The notes under the pieces: model-generated
Databases searched by the model: none
Told to the model about the DNA's origin: nothing
What the model saw: the letters and a program-made list of their open reading frames with translations, nothing else
Assembly: GCA_025360745.1 (NCBI GenBank)
Contig: JANYBP010000005.1
Span: 1-64,000 of the forward strand
DNA length: 64,000 bases
Direction: 5' to 3'
Origin: a bacterium
Lineage (GTDB): Bacteria > Verrucomicrobiota > Kiritimatiellia > CAIKKV01 > CAIYGI01
Part shown: piece after piece, positions 49,852-58,563 of the stretch
How positions within the stretch are numbered: the stretch's first letter is position 1
Layout: the number at the start of each line of letters is the position of its first letter
Program-made: the position numbers and the translations under genes

Positions 49852-51428
49852 GCGCGCGGCTTCCTGTGAGCCGGTTTGACGGCGGCCGCTTTGCCGGCCG
49901 CGTTGCGCAGCGCGATGCGGTTGACGCAGGAGAGATAGGCGCGCGCGCTGGCGTCCACAATGTCGGGACTGGCCGCCTTGGCGCTCAGGATGGTCTGGTC
50001 GAACTGCACGCGCACGGTCACTTCGCCCAGGGCATCCTGTCCGATCGTGACCGACTGCAGCGAAAAATCGAGCAGGTGCCCGGTAATTCCGGTGATGCGG
50101 TCGATCGTGCGCAGCGCGGCGTCCACGGGACCGTCCCCGGTGCCGGCGTCCTCGAGGATTTCCTTGCCGCGGCGGATGCGCACGGTGGCCGTCGGTATCG
50201 TGCCCGAGCCGGCGGAAACGTGCAGGTATTCCAGCGCGTAGAGCCCGACGGCCGGCGACTCGGAGATTTCGTCGCGGGCGATGGCGAGCAGGTCGTCGTC
50301 GTAAAGGTTTTTCTTGCGGTCGGCCAGGGCGATGAAGCGGGTATAGGCCCGTTCCAGTTCCACGGGCGTGAGCGCCAGCCCCATTTTCTGCAGCTTGTTC
50401 TGGAAACCGTGGCGGCCGGAGTGCTTGCCAAGCACGAGATCGTGCTCTTCGATACCGACATCCTCGGCGCGCATGATCTCGTAGGTGCTGCGATGCTTGA
50501 GAATGCCGTCCTGATGGATGCCGGCTTCGTGGGCGAAGGCGTTGCCGCCGACGATGGCCTTGTTGCGCTGCACCGAAAGGCCGGTCAGGCGGCTGACCAG
50601 GCGGCTGACGCGGTAGAGTTCGTGCGTGCGGATGCCGGTCTTGAGTCCGAAGACGTCGGCGCGGGTGCGCAGCGCCATCACCACCTCTTCGAGCGCGCAG
50701 TTGCCGGCGCGTTCGCCGAGTCCGTTGATCGTGCATTCGACGCCCCGCGCGCCGGCCTGCACGGCGGCCAGCGAATTGGCCACCGCCAGCCCGAGGTCGT
50801 TGTGGCAGTGCACATGGATGCGGGCCAGCCCGATATTGGGGACGCTCTCGAAAAGACCCCCGATCAGCCGGCCGAACTCGTTCGGAACCGCATAGCCGAC
50901 CGTGTCGGGAATATTGACCGTGCAGGCGCCGGCGTCGATCACGGCCTCCACCACCTCGGCCAGAAAGGCCGGCTCCGTGCGCGAGGCGTCCTCGGCGCTG
51001 AACTCGACGTCCGGACAGAACTTGCGGGCATAGCGGACGGAGGCCACGGCCTGCGCGATCACCCCCTGGCGCGACATGTGCAGTTTGTACTTGCGGTGAA
51101 TCGGCGAGGTCGCGAGGAAGACGTGGATGCAGGGCTTGGGCCCGGCGCAAACCGCCTCGGCGCAGCGCTGGATGTCCTTTTCGACGCAACGCGCCAGACC
51201 GGCCACCACCGGCCCCTTGACCGTTTGCGCGATGCTCTTGACGGCCTCGAAATCGTCGGGCGAGGCGATCGGGAAACCGGCCTCGATGATGTCCACGTTC
51301 AGCGCGGCCAGCGCCTTGGCGATGTCCAGCTTTTCACGCATCGTCAGGCTGGCGCCGGGCGCCTGCTCGCCGTCGCGCAGGGTGGTGTCGAAAATGACGA
51401 TTCGCCGGGAATCCTGAACGGTCTTCAT
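49848..51428 (-). CDS. leuA: 2-isopropylmalate synthase
   Basis: First committed enzyme of leucine synthesis (acetyl-CoA + 2-oxoisovalerate). [17 protein letters not shown] at the N-terminus, metal ligands in [14 protein letters not shown], the glycine-rich [12 protein letters not shown], and a C-terminal LeuA allosteric domain (about 390-510) for leucine feedback. The ATG at 51428 gives 526 residues; the track start lies within ilvN. The ATG overlaps the ilvN stop. The full regulatory domain suggests feedback inhibition in addition to attenuation. Confidence 0.95.
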   Translation of the reverse strand: MKTVQDSRRIVIFDTTLRDGEQAPGASLTMREKLDIAKALAALNVDIIEAGFPIASPDDFEAVKSIAQTVKGPVVAGLARCVEKDIQRCAEAVCAGPKPCIHVFLATSPIHRKYKLHMSRQGVIAQAVASVRYARKFCPDVEFSAEDASRTEPAFLAEVVEAVIDAGACTVNIPDTVGYAVPNEFGRLIGGLFESVPNIGLARIHVHCHNDLGLAVANSLAAVQAGARGVECTINGLGERAGNCALEEVVMALRTRADVFGLKTGIRTHELYRVSRLVSRLTGLSVQRNKAIVGGNAFAHEAGIHQDGILKHRSTYEIMRAEDVGIEEHDLVLGKHSGRHGFQNKLQKMGLALTPVELERAYTRFIALADRKKNLYDDDLLAIARDEISESPAVGLYALEYLHVSAGSGTIPTATVRIRRGKEILEDAGTGDGPVDAALRTIDRITGITGHLLDFSLQSVTIGQDALGEVTVRVQFDQTILSAKAASPDIVDASARAYLSCVNRIALRNAAGKAAAVKPAHRKPRA

Positions 51429-51910
51429 GAGCGGCCTCCTTTGGCCATGGCGATGATGCCGGAACGCGAGAAGTCCATCACTTTGTAAGGCGCCAGCAGC
51501 GCGAGGAAGTCCGTGATATGCCGGGCGTCGCCGGTGAGCTGGACGATCACCGCGTCCGGTTGCGCCGCCAGCACGTTTCCGCCGAAACGCTTGGCGAGCG
51601 ACATGATCTCCTCGTGCTGCTCCTGCGTCGAGGTGAGTTTGATCAGCAGGCATTCCTGATTGAAGTGCGGCGTGCTGGTCAGGTCGGTGACTTCGATCAC
51701 GTCCACCAGTTTGGCCAGTTGCTTGGTCACCTGTTCCAGCACCCGGTTGTCGCCCGGGACCTGCATTGTCATGCGCGAGACGGTGGGATCGCCGGTGGGC
51801 CCCACGTTGAGCGTTTCGATGTTATAGCCGCGGCCCGCGATCAGGCCGACCAACCGTGCGAGCACGCCCGGATTGTTTTCCACCAGCGCCGTAATAATGT
51901 GTTTTTTCAT
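51425..51910 (-). CDS. ilvN: Acetolactate synthase regulatory subunit
   Basis: Small subunit that activates IlvB and confers valine inhibition. The ATG at 51910 gives 161 residues: an N-terminal ACT domain (HIITALVENNPGVLARLVGLIAGRGYNIETLNVGPT) and the C-terminal ALS_ss_C domain. It begins two bases after the ilvB stop and overlaps leuA by 4 bases. Confidence 0.96.
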   Translation of the reverse strand: MKKHIITALVENNPGVLARLVGLIAGRGYNIETLNVGPTGDPTVSRMTMQVPGDNRVLEQVTKQLAKLVDVIEVTDLTSTPHFNQECLLIKLTSTQEQHEEIMSLAKRFGGNVLAAQPDAVIVQLTGDARHITDFLALLAPYKVMDFSRSGIIAMAKGGRS

Positions 51911-51912
51911 TG

Positions 51913-53640
<1,728 letters not shown>

Positions 53641-53693
53641 ACCGTTTGCCTCTTCTTTTTAACGCACGAACGACCAGTATACGTGTCTACAAC

Positions 53694-53725
53694 AAAAAAC
53701 CCACTGCGAACTTCGCAGTGGGTTT
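53694..53725 (-). terminator. Intrinsic terminator (attenuator) upstream of ilvB
   Basis: On the minus strand, AACCCACTGCGAA is followed almost at once by its complement TTCGCAGTGGGTT and a run of T's. It can be drawn as an 11-bp stem with a 7-base loop. It lies 54 bases before the ilvB start and after the leader peptide stop. Its 5' arm (CCCACTGCG, 53722-53714) can also pair with the leader segment CGCGGTGGG at 53768-53760. Confidence 0.9.
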
Positions 53726-53739
53726 GGCGTCAGCCAGAT

Positions 53740-53758
53740 GGCGGGTGTATCACCCGCC
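53740..53758 (-). promoter_or_regulatory. Hairpin around the leader peptide stop codon
   Basis: GGCGGGTG-ATA-CACCCGCC, an 8-bp GC-only stem except for one U-A pair, with a 3-base loop; the leader UGA lies in it. In an attenuator this could be the pause or 1:2-type hairpin that a ribosome at the stop codon would melt. Confidence 0.6.
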
Positions 53759-53860
53759 GCCCACCGCGGGGCGCAAAATAACCAGCAGACCACCCAGCGC
53801 CAGCTTGAGGGCCGGGCTGCGGTCTGCCGTGCGGATGGCGGTGGATGTCACGTGGCGCAT
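53750..53860 (-). CDS. Branched-chain amino acid leader peptide of the ilvB attenuator
   Basis: 36 codons from ATG 53860 to TGA 53752-53750, too short for the ORF track. The peptide ends LALGGLLVILRPAVGGG: codons for Leu, Leu, Val, Ile, Leu are consecutive (residues 25-29), with further Leu at 18, 20, 22 and Val at 33, exactly the three products of the operon. Just downstream of this run, CGCGGTGGG can form an antiterminator with the terminator 5' arm. The ATG is only 7 bases after the -10 element, with no Shine-Dalgarno, so the message is probably leaderless. Confidence 0.85.
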   Translation of the reverse strand: MRHVTSTAIRTADRSPALKLALGGLLVILRPAVGGG

Positions 53861-53867
53861 GGGAGTG

Positions 53868-53897
53868 AGTATCTTTTATCCGCCGGGGATTTGTCAA
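53868..53897 (-). promoter_or_regulatory. Promoter of the ilvB leader
   Basis: Minus strand TTGACA (53897-53892, full consensus -35) and GATACT (53873-53868), separated by 18 bases. The -35 overlaps the stop codon of the upstream AGE-family gene (53894). The expected start point falls on or within a base or two of the leader ATG (53860). Confidence 0.75.
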
Positions 53898-55255
53898 TCG
53901 CGTTTTTTGGGGGAGGATTGCGACAAGAAATCGATCAGGCACAGACCGGTGTGGTAACCCGGATCGGCGTCCGGCGTGGCCGGAATCGCCGGGGAGGGGT
54001 TGCCGCGGGCGTCGCGAGTTTGCAGGAACAGGCCGGCAACCGGCGAGCGAAATGGGCCGAAAAGGGCGCGGGCGCACTCGGCCACGGCGGCGGCGATTTC
54101 CGCGCGGCGCGGGTGCGCGGGGGCGAGTTTGAGCAGGAGGGCGGCGGCGCGCATCGCCTCCGGCAGGGGCCACCAGGGCATGTCGTCGTTCACTGGTGTG
54201 CGGGCAACCAGGTCGAAGGTCTTGCAGATGCCGCCCATCGGCCGCTGGAAGCCGTTGGCGAAGGCCGCGAGAAAGATTTCCGGCAAACTCTCCCGGCAGA
54301 CCGCGACAAGCTTGCGCAGTTCCGGCGTTGGCGCAGAGCGTGCGGTCGCGTGGAGCAGAAAGCGGGCCGCGAGGCCCGTGAATTCCAGCGCATGACCGGG
54401 ATCCTGCATTACCTTGCCGTGTTCCATCCATGGACCGCCCGCGTCGTCCGTCCACTCCAAGAAATCGAAACGCCGCAGAGCTCCTGTGTCGCGTTGGATT
54501 ACGTGACGATCGAGCAGGTGTTGCAGAAAGCGACAGCCGCCCGCGATCCATTCGTCCGCGCCCGGATAAAGTTCGCACAGCAGCGCGAATCCGCCCAGCG
54601 CGATCATCCAAGGGCCCTGCGCGCGGCGGCCGGGAACGGGCAGCGCCGGATTCTTGGGGTCGAACGAAATCTGGTCCGAGGCAAAACTACCGTCCATGAT
54701 CGCCGCGGCGGAGGTCCGGAAGGTGCGGACGCCCAAGTTGCTCCATTCCTGGCGGTTCAGCCGGACCCCGGCGGCGGCCAGTCCCTTGCCCGTGAAGAGG
54801 TCGGCAAAACCCGGACGGATCGAGGAGGCCGGAAAGTACTCGCGTCTGCCATCCGCCCCGCAGCGAAAGGCCCGTCCCTCGGGGGTGAACAGGAAGACGA
54901 AACGGCCGTCGTTCTGCCGTCCAAATTCGGCGATCCGCGCCGCCACGCTTTCCAGCATCCGGTCGCAGCGCTCCGCCAGGCGCGGATTGTCGGCCAGGAA
55001 AGCCGCATGCCCGGCCAGCGCTTCCAGGCCGCGCCCCTGAATCCAGCCGAAGACCGCGCCGCGACCCCGGAAGTCGGTCTCGGGGTCGGCCGGTTCAGGA
55101 AAATCCTGGCCGCTGCCTGTGCTCAACTTGGTGTCCACAAAAGGATAGCCGTCGTTTTTTTCGAAACGCGACACCACGAGTTCGATGCCGGCCAGCGTGG
55201 CGGCGCGGCTGTCGGCGACGAATGCCTTTAAGACGCCGGGGAAAACTTCGTCCAT
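53894..55255 (-). CDS. N-acylglucosamine 2-epimerase (AGE) family protein
   Basis: 453 residues with the (alpha/alpha)6-barrel layout of AGE/cellobiose-epimerase proteins. Family blocks: RGRGAVFGWIQGRGLEALA, DPGHALEFTGLAARF (catalytic His region) and MPWWPLPEAMRAAALL, with a C-terminal DADPGYHTGLCLIDFL. Such enzymes isomerise or epimerise sugars at C2. Substrate unknown. It starts 5 bases after the nitrilase-family gene and is the last of the sugar cluster. The ilvB promoter lies across its stop. Confidence 0.82.
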   Translation of the reverse strand: MDEVFPGVLKAFVADSRAATLAGIELVVSRFEKNDGYPFVDTKLSTGSGQDFPEPADPETDFRGRGAVFGWIQGRGLEALAGHAAFLADNPRLAERCDRMLESVAARIAEFGRQNDGRFVFLFTPEGRAFRCGADGRREYFPASSIRPGFADLFTGKGLAAAGVRLNRQEWSNLGVRTFRTSAAAIMDGSFASDQISFDPKNPALPVPGRRAQGPWMIALGGFALLCELYPGADEWIAGGCRFLQHLLDRHVIQRDTGALRRFDFLEWTDDAGGPWMEHGKVMQDPGHALEFTGLAARFLLHATARSAPTPELRKLVAVCRESLPEIFLAAFANGFQRPMGGICKTFDLVARTPVNDDMPWWPLPEAMRAAALLLKLAPAHPRRAEIAAAVAECARALFGPFRSPVAGLFLQTRDARGNPSPAIPATPDADPGYHTGLCLIDFLSQSSPKKRD

Positions 55256-55260
55256 CTATG

Positions 55261-56082
55261 TCATCCCCCAGTTTTGACCCCGCGCACCAGTTCGCCGTAA
55301 CATTCCGGGCGTCGGCGGGCAAGGAAATCGAAATCAGGCGGCGCGACCAGGCGGTTCGCCGCATCGAGCGGCAACTCCGCCACCGCCAGCCCTTCCTGCA
55401 TGTCGGTGTTGACCAGCACCCACCCGTCGGGATCGATCACTATGCCGCGCTCGAAGCGCGACGGCGGCAGCAGGCACGAGCGGTCGATGACCCCTGACCC
55501 GGCAAAATAGAGGTTGTTGTCGAGACAGCGGGCCGCGTTGCGCATCGGCTTGGACGGGTCGCCATAGGATGGACAGAACAGGACCGATGCGCCTTGGAGC
55601 GCGAGGCAACGGGCGGACTCCGGGAACTTGTTGTCGAAGCAGATCAGCATGCCGGCCCGAAACCAGGGCGTGTCGAAAACGGTGAAGGCATCGCCCGGCG
55701 ACGTGTCGCGCTCCTCGCCCGGCGCCAGGTGTACTTTCCTGTAAAGGGCCACAAGTTCGCCGCGCGGCGAGATCGCGACCTGGGTGTTGAAAGTGCGCCG
55801 CCCGCGCGCCTCGACCAGCGGCGCGACGAGCCAGAGCCGGCGCCGGCGGGCCAGCGCGCTGAAGCGCCGGAAGATCGGCCCGTCGAGCGGCTGGCGGTCG
55901 CCGGGCCGACAGGCCGACCGCTCGGGCAGCAGCACCACATCGCAGCCGCAACCAGGCAGCGCCCGGTCGCAAAGCGCGAATAGCCGGTCGTAGAAGACAC
56001 CATTACGCTTGTCCGCCGCGGTGATGATCATCGTCGTCACCCCGATCCGCACGAACGGGCTTGTTTCTTTTTTGCGTTGCAT
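55261..56082 (-). CDS. Carbon-nitrogen hydrolase (nitrilase superfamily)
   Basis: 273 residues with the Glu-Lys-Cys triad: Glu in VVLLPERSA, Lys in LYRKVHLAPGEE, Cys in GMLICFDNKFPESAR. The superfamily cleaves non-peptide C-N bonds (amides, carbamoyl groups, nitriles). Specificity cannot be read from motifs. The operon context suggests action on an amide-bearing sugar or catabolite (inference). It lies 24 bases after the preceding gene. Confidence 0.9.
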   Translation of the reverse strand: MQRKKETSPFVRIGVTTMIITAADKRNGVFYDRLFALCDRALPGCGCDVVLLPERSACRPGDRQPLDGPIFRRFSALARRRRLWLVAPLVEARGRRTFNTQVAISPRGELVALYRKVHLAPGEERDTSPGDAFTVFDTPWFRAGMLICFDNKFPESARCLALQGASVLFCPSYGDPSKPMRNAARCLDNNLYFAGSGVIDRSCLLPPSRFERGIVIDPDGWVLVNTDMQEGLAVAELPLDAANRLVAPPDFDFLARRRPECYGELVRGVKTGG

Positions 56083-56106
56083 GGTCTCACCGGCCTGTCG
56101 CGAACC

Positions 56107-57321
56107 CTACCACCCGAAACTGCTGAAGGTCAGCGGTTCGCTGCCGCCCTCGAGACGCAGGTAGAAATTGACGCTGTAACCGACCGAGCGATGATGGATC
56201 GTGGTGCGGGCCACGTCGTGGCTGGATTGTCCATAGAGTCCGCCCAGCAGGCGCAGGTCGGTGCTTTCCTTGACCTGCAGGGACATGCCGAACTCCGCGG
56301 TTTTGCGCAGGCAGCGTTCGACCTCGGTGACGGAGACCGGCAGTTTCTCGGTCTCGACCAATTTGAGAAATTCGAGGTTATTGATCCCGGAGACGAAAGT
56401 GCCGCCGAAGCTGGGGTACGAACCGTCATCGTCCATCAGCCGGTTCTGTTCGGAAATGCGCTGGACCAGCAGGTCGAGCAGGCGTTGCTCGCGTTTCAGC
56501 CGATAAGCGCAGATCAGCGCCACCAGCGCGAAGTCGTCGTTGCCGTGGCTGATCGGCGCCTGCCCGTGGAAACCGTCAACCACGGGCTTGCCCAGATTTT
56601 CCTCGTAGATCCGCGCCAGACCGCGGATCAGCGGGTCCAGGCCCTTCTCGATATACCGCGCATCGCCTGTCAGTTTATACAACTGATAGAAGAAGATCGC
56701 CGAACCCGCCTGCCAGTCGCCCTTGACGAACTCGGCGCCGCTCTCCTCGCCGACCACGTGCATGCCGCGGTTGTGGCCGTGTTGTTCGATCAAGTCGAAG
56801 GTTATGAAGGGCCAGCCGTTCCCGTCCGTGCCATGCTCGATCCACCAGTCGGCGAACAGTTTGGCGCGATCGAGCCACTCCTGATCCTGCGTCTCCTTGA
56901 AGAGCCGGCAGAGTCCGAAGGCGCCGGTCACGGCGTCCCTGGGGTAACTTTCGAGCGTCTGCGGGGTGTGCTCGCGGAAACCGCCGATGCTTTTCGGATA
57001 GCGAAAATCCATGATCTGCAGCGTCTTCAAATAGTTCGCGGCCAGCTGGACCGCCCGCAGCAATGGCCCAGCGTCTTTGGCATTCCGGCGCGCCAGATCG
57101 TAAAGGTCCATGATCGCGATGGCCTGGCCCCAGACGCCCATGCCGCGCGCCATGTCGGTGTGCAGGACATATTCGTAAACGAAGCGCCCCTTGTCGGCGC
57201 TGTCTTTGATGCCGCCCCAGGGCCGCTCGTCGCTGTTCTGATTGTTGCGGTACCAGTGTCCGGCCAACTCGGCGTGGTGGAGAAACTGCAGCTTCTGCTT
57301 GGTTGTGAATGTGAGGCTCAT
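56107..57321 (-). CDS. Putative (alpha/alpha)-barrel carbohydrate-active protein
   Basis: 404 residues from ATG 57321, which has CGGGAG at 8 bases. The track start (57390) would overlap the URO-D gene and adds a low-complexity Gln/Pro segment, so it is less likely. Alternating helices with GHWYRNNQNSDERPWGGI, VWGQAIAIMDLY, GFREHTPQTLESYPRDAVTGAFGL, and GDWQAGSAIFFYQLYKLTGDARY fit the six-hairpin glycosidase-like or AGE-like toroid. I cannot assign a GH family or catalytic acids. Probably cytosolic. Confidence 0.7.
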   Translation of the reverse strand: MSLTFTTKQKLQFLHHAELAGHWYRNNQNSDERPWGGIKDSADKGRFVYEYVLHTDMARGMGVWGQAIAIMDLYDLARRNAKDAGPLLRAVQLAANYLKTLQIMDFRYPKSIGGFREHTPQTLESYPRDAVTGAFGLCRLFKETQDQEWLDRAKLFADWWIEHGTDGNGWPFITFDLIEQHGHNRGMHVVGEESGAEFVKGDWQAGSAIFFYQLYKLTGDARYIEKGLDPLIRGLARIYEENLGKPVVDGFHGQAPISHGNDDFALVALICAYRLKREQRLLDLLVQRISEQNRLMDDDGSYPSFGGTFVSGINNLEFLKLVETEKLPVSVTEVERCLRKTAEFGMSLQVKESTDLRLLGGLYGQSSHDVARTTIHHRSVGYSVNFYLRLEGGSEPLTFSSFGW

Positions 57322-57379
57322 CTTCGTGCTCCCGGTTTGCTGTGGCGCGCCCTGACGCGGCTGTGGCTTAGAATACTGT

Positions 57380-58561
57380 TTAAGTTCCATACTTGAGCGC
57401 CGACTCGATGTAGCGAATGGCGTTGGCGGTGAAACGCGGCGTATGACGCTGGTGCGGCGTGGCCGACGGGAAAAGCACCATGTGCCGCTTGCCGCCCTCC
57501 TCGATGGCCCGGCGCACCGCGGTCTCCACTTCGTCCGGCGATCCCAGGTCGAGCAGGCAGAATTCGATGTTGCCGAAAAGCGTCATGCGCCCGGCCACCC
57601 GGCGCTTGGCCTCGGCGAATTCGATGTCGCCCTGCGGGGGCGGCTCAACCGGGTCGATGGAGTCCACGCCCAGCGCGAGCCACGAATCGAGCATTGTGCC
57701 CACCCGCCCATGGCAGTGGACATGGATTTTGGCTTCAGGGTCGCGCGCCTTGATGCGGCGCATGATCTCGCCGTCGTAGGGCACGACATACTGATCCCAG
57801 TGCCGCGGGCTCATCATCGGCGGAGCGGCGCGCTCGACGCCGTTGAAATGCCAGAACGGACCGACGCCCTGCGAGAGTTCGAAGTCGACCCTGGCCCAGG
57901 TGCGCTCCAGCCAGCTGTCGGCCAGCAGTTCGATCCGTTCCGGCTCGGTGATCAGCCATTCCAGCATCTGCTCGTATTCCATCACGCCCACCAGCATGGC
58001 GACCATCGAATTCACATGCCCGCCGCAGATGGCGTCGCGGCCCATTTCGCGCCTATAGTTGCGGAAGGCCTCGTATTCCGGAGGCGTGGTCTTCTTGAGC
58101 GCGAATGGCACGCTCAGCATTTTCTCCACATCCTCCGGTTTTTCGATCGGCCGGCGCACATCCCAGGCGGTTTCGATGCCCTCGTCCTCTTCGTAGATCC
58201 AGGTCAGGTCGCCTTTGGGCGTGGGCAGAACGAAAGTGTGGCGGCTGCGGATCTCGCCAACCTTTTCCACCGGTTTCACGATCACCAGGTCGTCCGGCGC
58301 CTCCAGGAAACGCTGGTATCCGTACTTCGAGCGGATCTTGGGGTAGGGGACGGGATTCCAGACCACGAAAGGAGCGCAGTGTTCCTGAACCAGGCGCGCC
58401 ACCCGGACGAAGTCGTGGTCGGCGCGCCAGCCGCCTGGTTTCGCGCGGTCGATATCCTGCGACGGATTCCATTTGATGGGCGAGCAAAAAGGCACATGAT
58501 CGGACCGCTCGCCGCGATAGGCGGCCATGATCGATCGGCAGGCGGTTTTGGGATTGAACAT
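57380..58561 (-). CDS. Uroporphyrinogen decarboxylase-family protein (not HemE)
   Basis: 393-residue TIM-barrel protein of the URO-D superfamily: CGGHVNSMVAMLVGVMEYEQML, IHVHCHGRVGTMLDSWLALGVDSIDPVEPPPQGDIEFAEAK and a C-terminal MVLFPSATPHQRHTPRF. True HemE N-terminal motifs are absent. HCHG and other His/Cys residues suggest metal binding, as in methyltransferase-type members (MtaA/CmuA). Such homologues are frequent beside glycoside genes in related bacteria, with no established role. It starts 2 bases after the transglutaminase-like gene. Confidence 0.87.
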   Translation of the reverse strand: MFNPKTACRSIMAAYRGERSDHVPFCSPIKWNPSQDIDRAKPGGWRADHDFVRVARLVQEHCAPFVVWNPVPYPKIRSKYGYQRFLEAPDDLVIVKPVEKVGEIRSRHTFVLPTPKGDLTWIYEEDEGIETAWDVRRPIEKPEDVEKMLSVPFALKKTTPPEYEAFRNYRREMGRDAICGGHVNSMVAMLVGVMEYEQMLEWLITEPERIELLADSWLERTWARVDFELSQGVGPFWHFNGVERAAPPMMSPRHWDQYVVPYDGEIMRRIKARDPEAKIHVHCHGRVGTMLDSWLALGVDSIDPVEPPPQGDIEFAEAKRRVAGRMTLFGNIEFCLLDLGSPDEVETAVRRAIEEGGKRHMVLFPSATPHQRHTPRFTANAIRYIESALKYGT

Positions 58562-58563
58562 AA

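Noticed and set aside
48970-51189. 739-residue merged minus-strand ORF
   Set aside because: Its first part is an out-of-frame reading of leuA. Only the aroE portion from 49851 is real.
57322-57390. Upstream start of the toroid protein
   Set aside because: It overlaps the URO-D gene end, encodes low-complexity Gln/Pro sequence and lacks a ribosome binding site, unlike ATG 57321.
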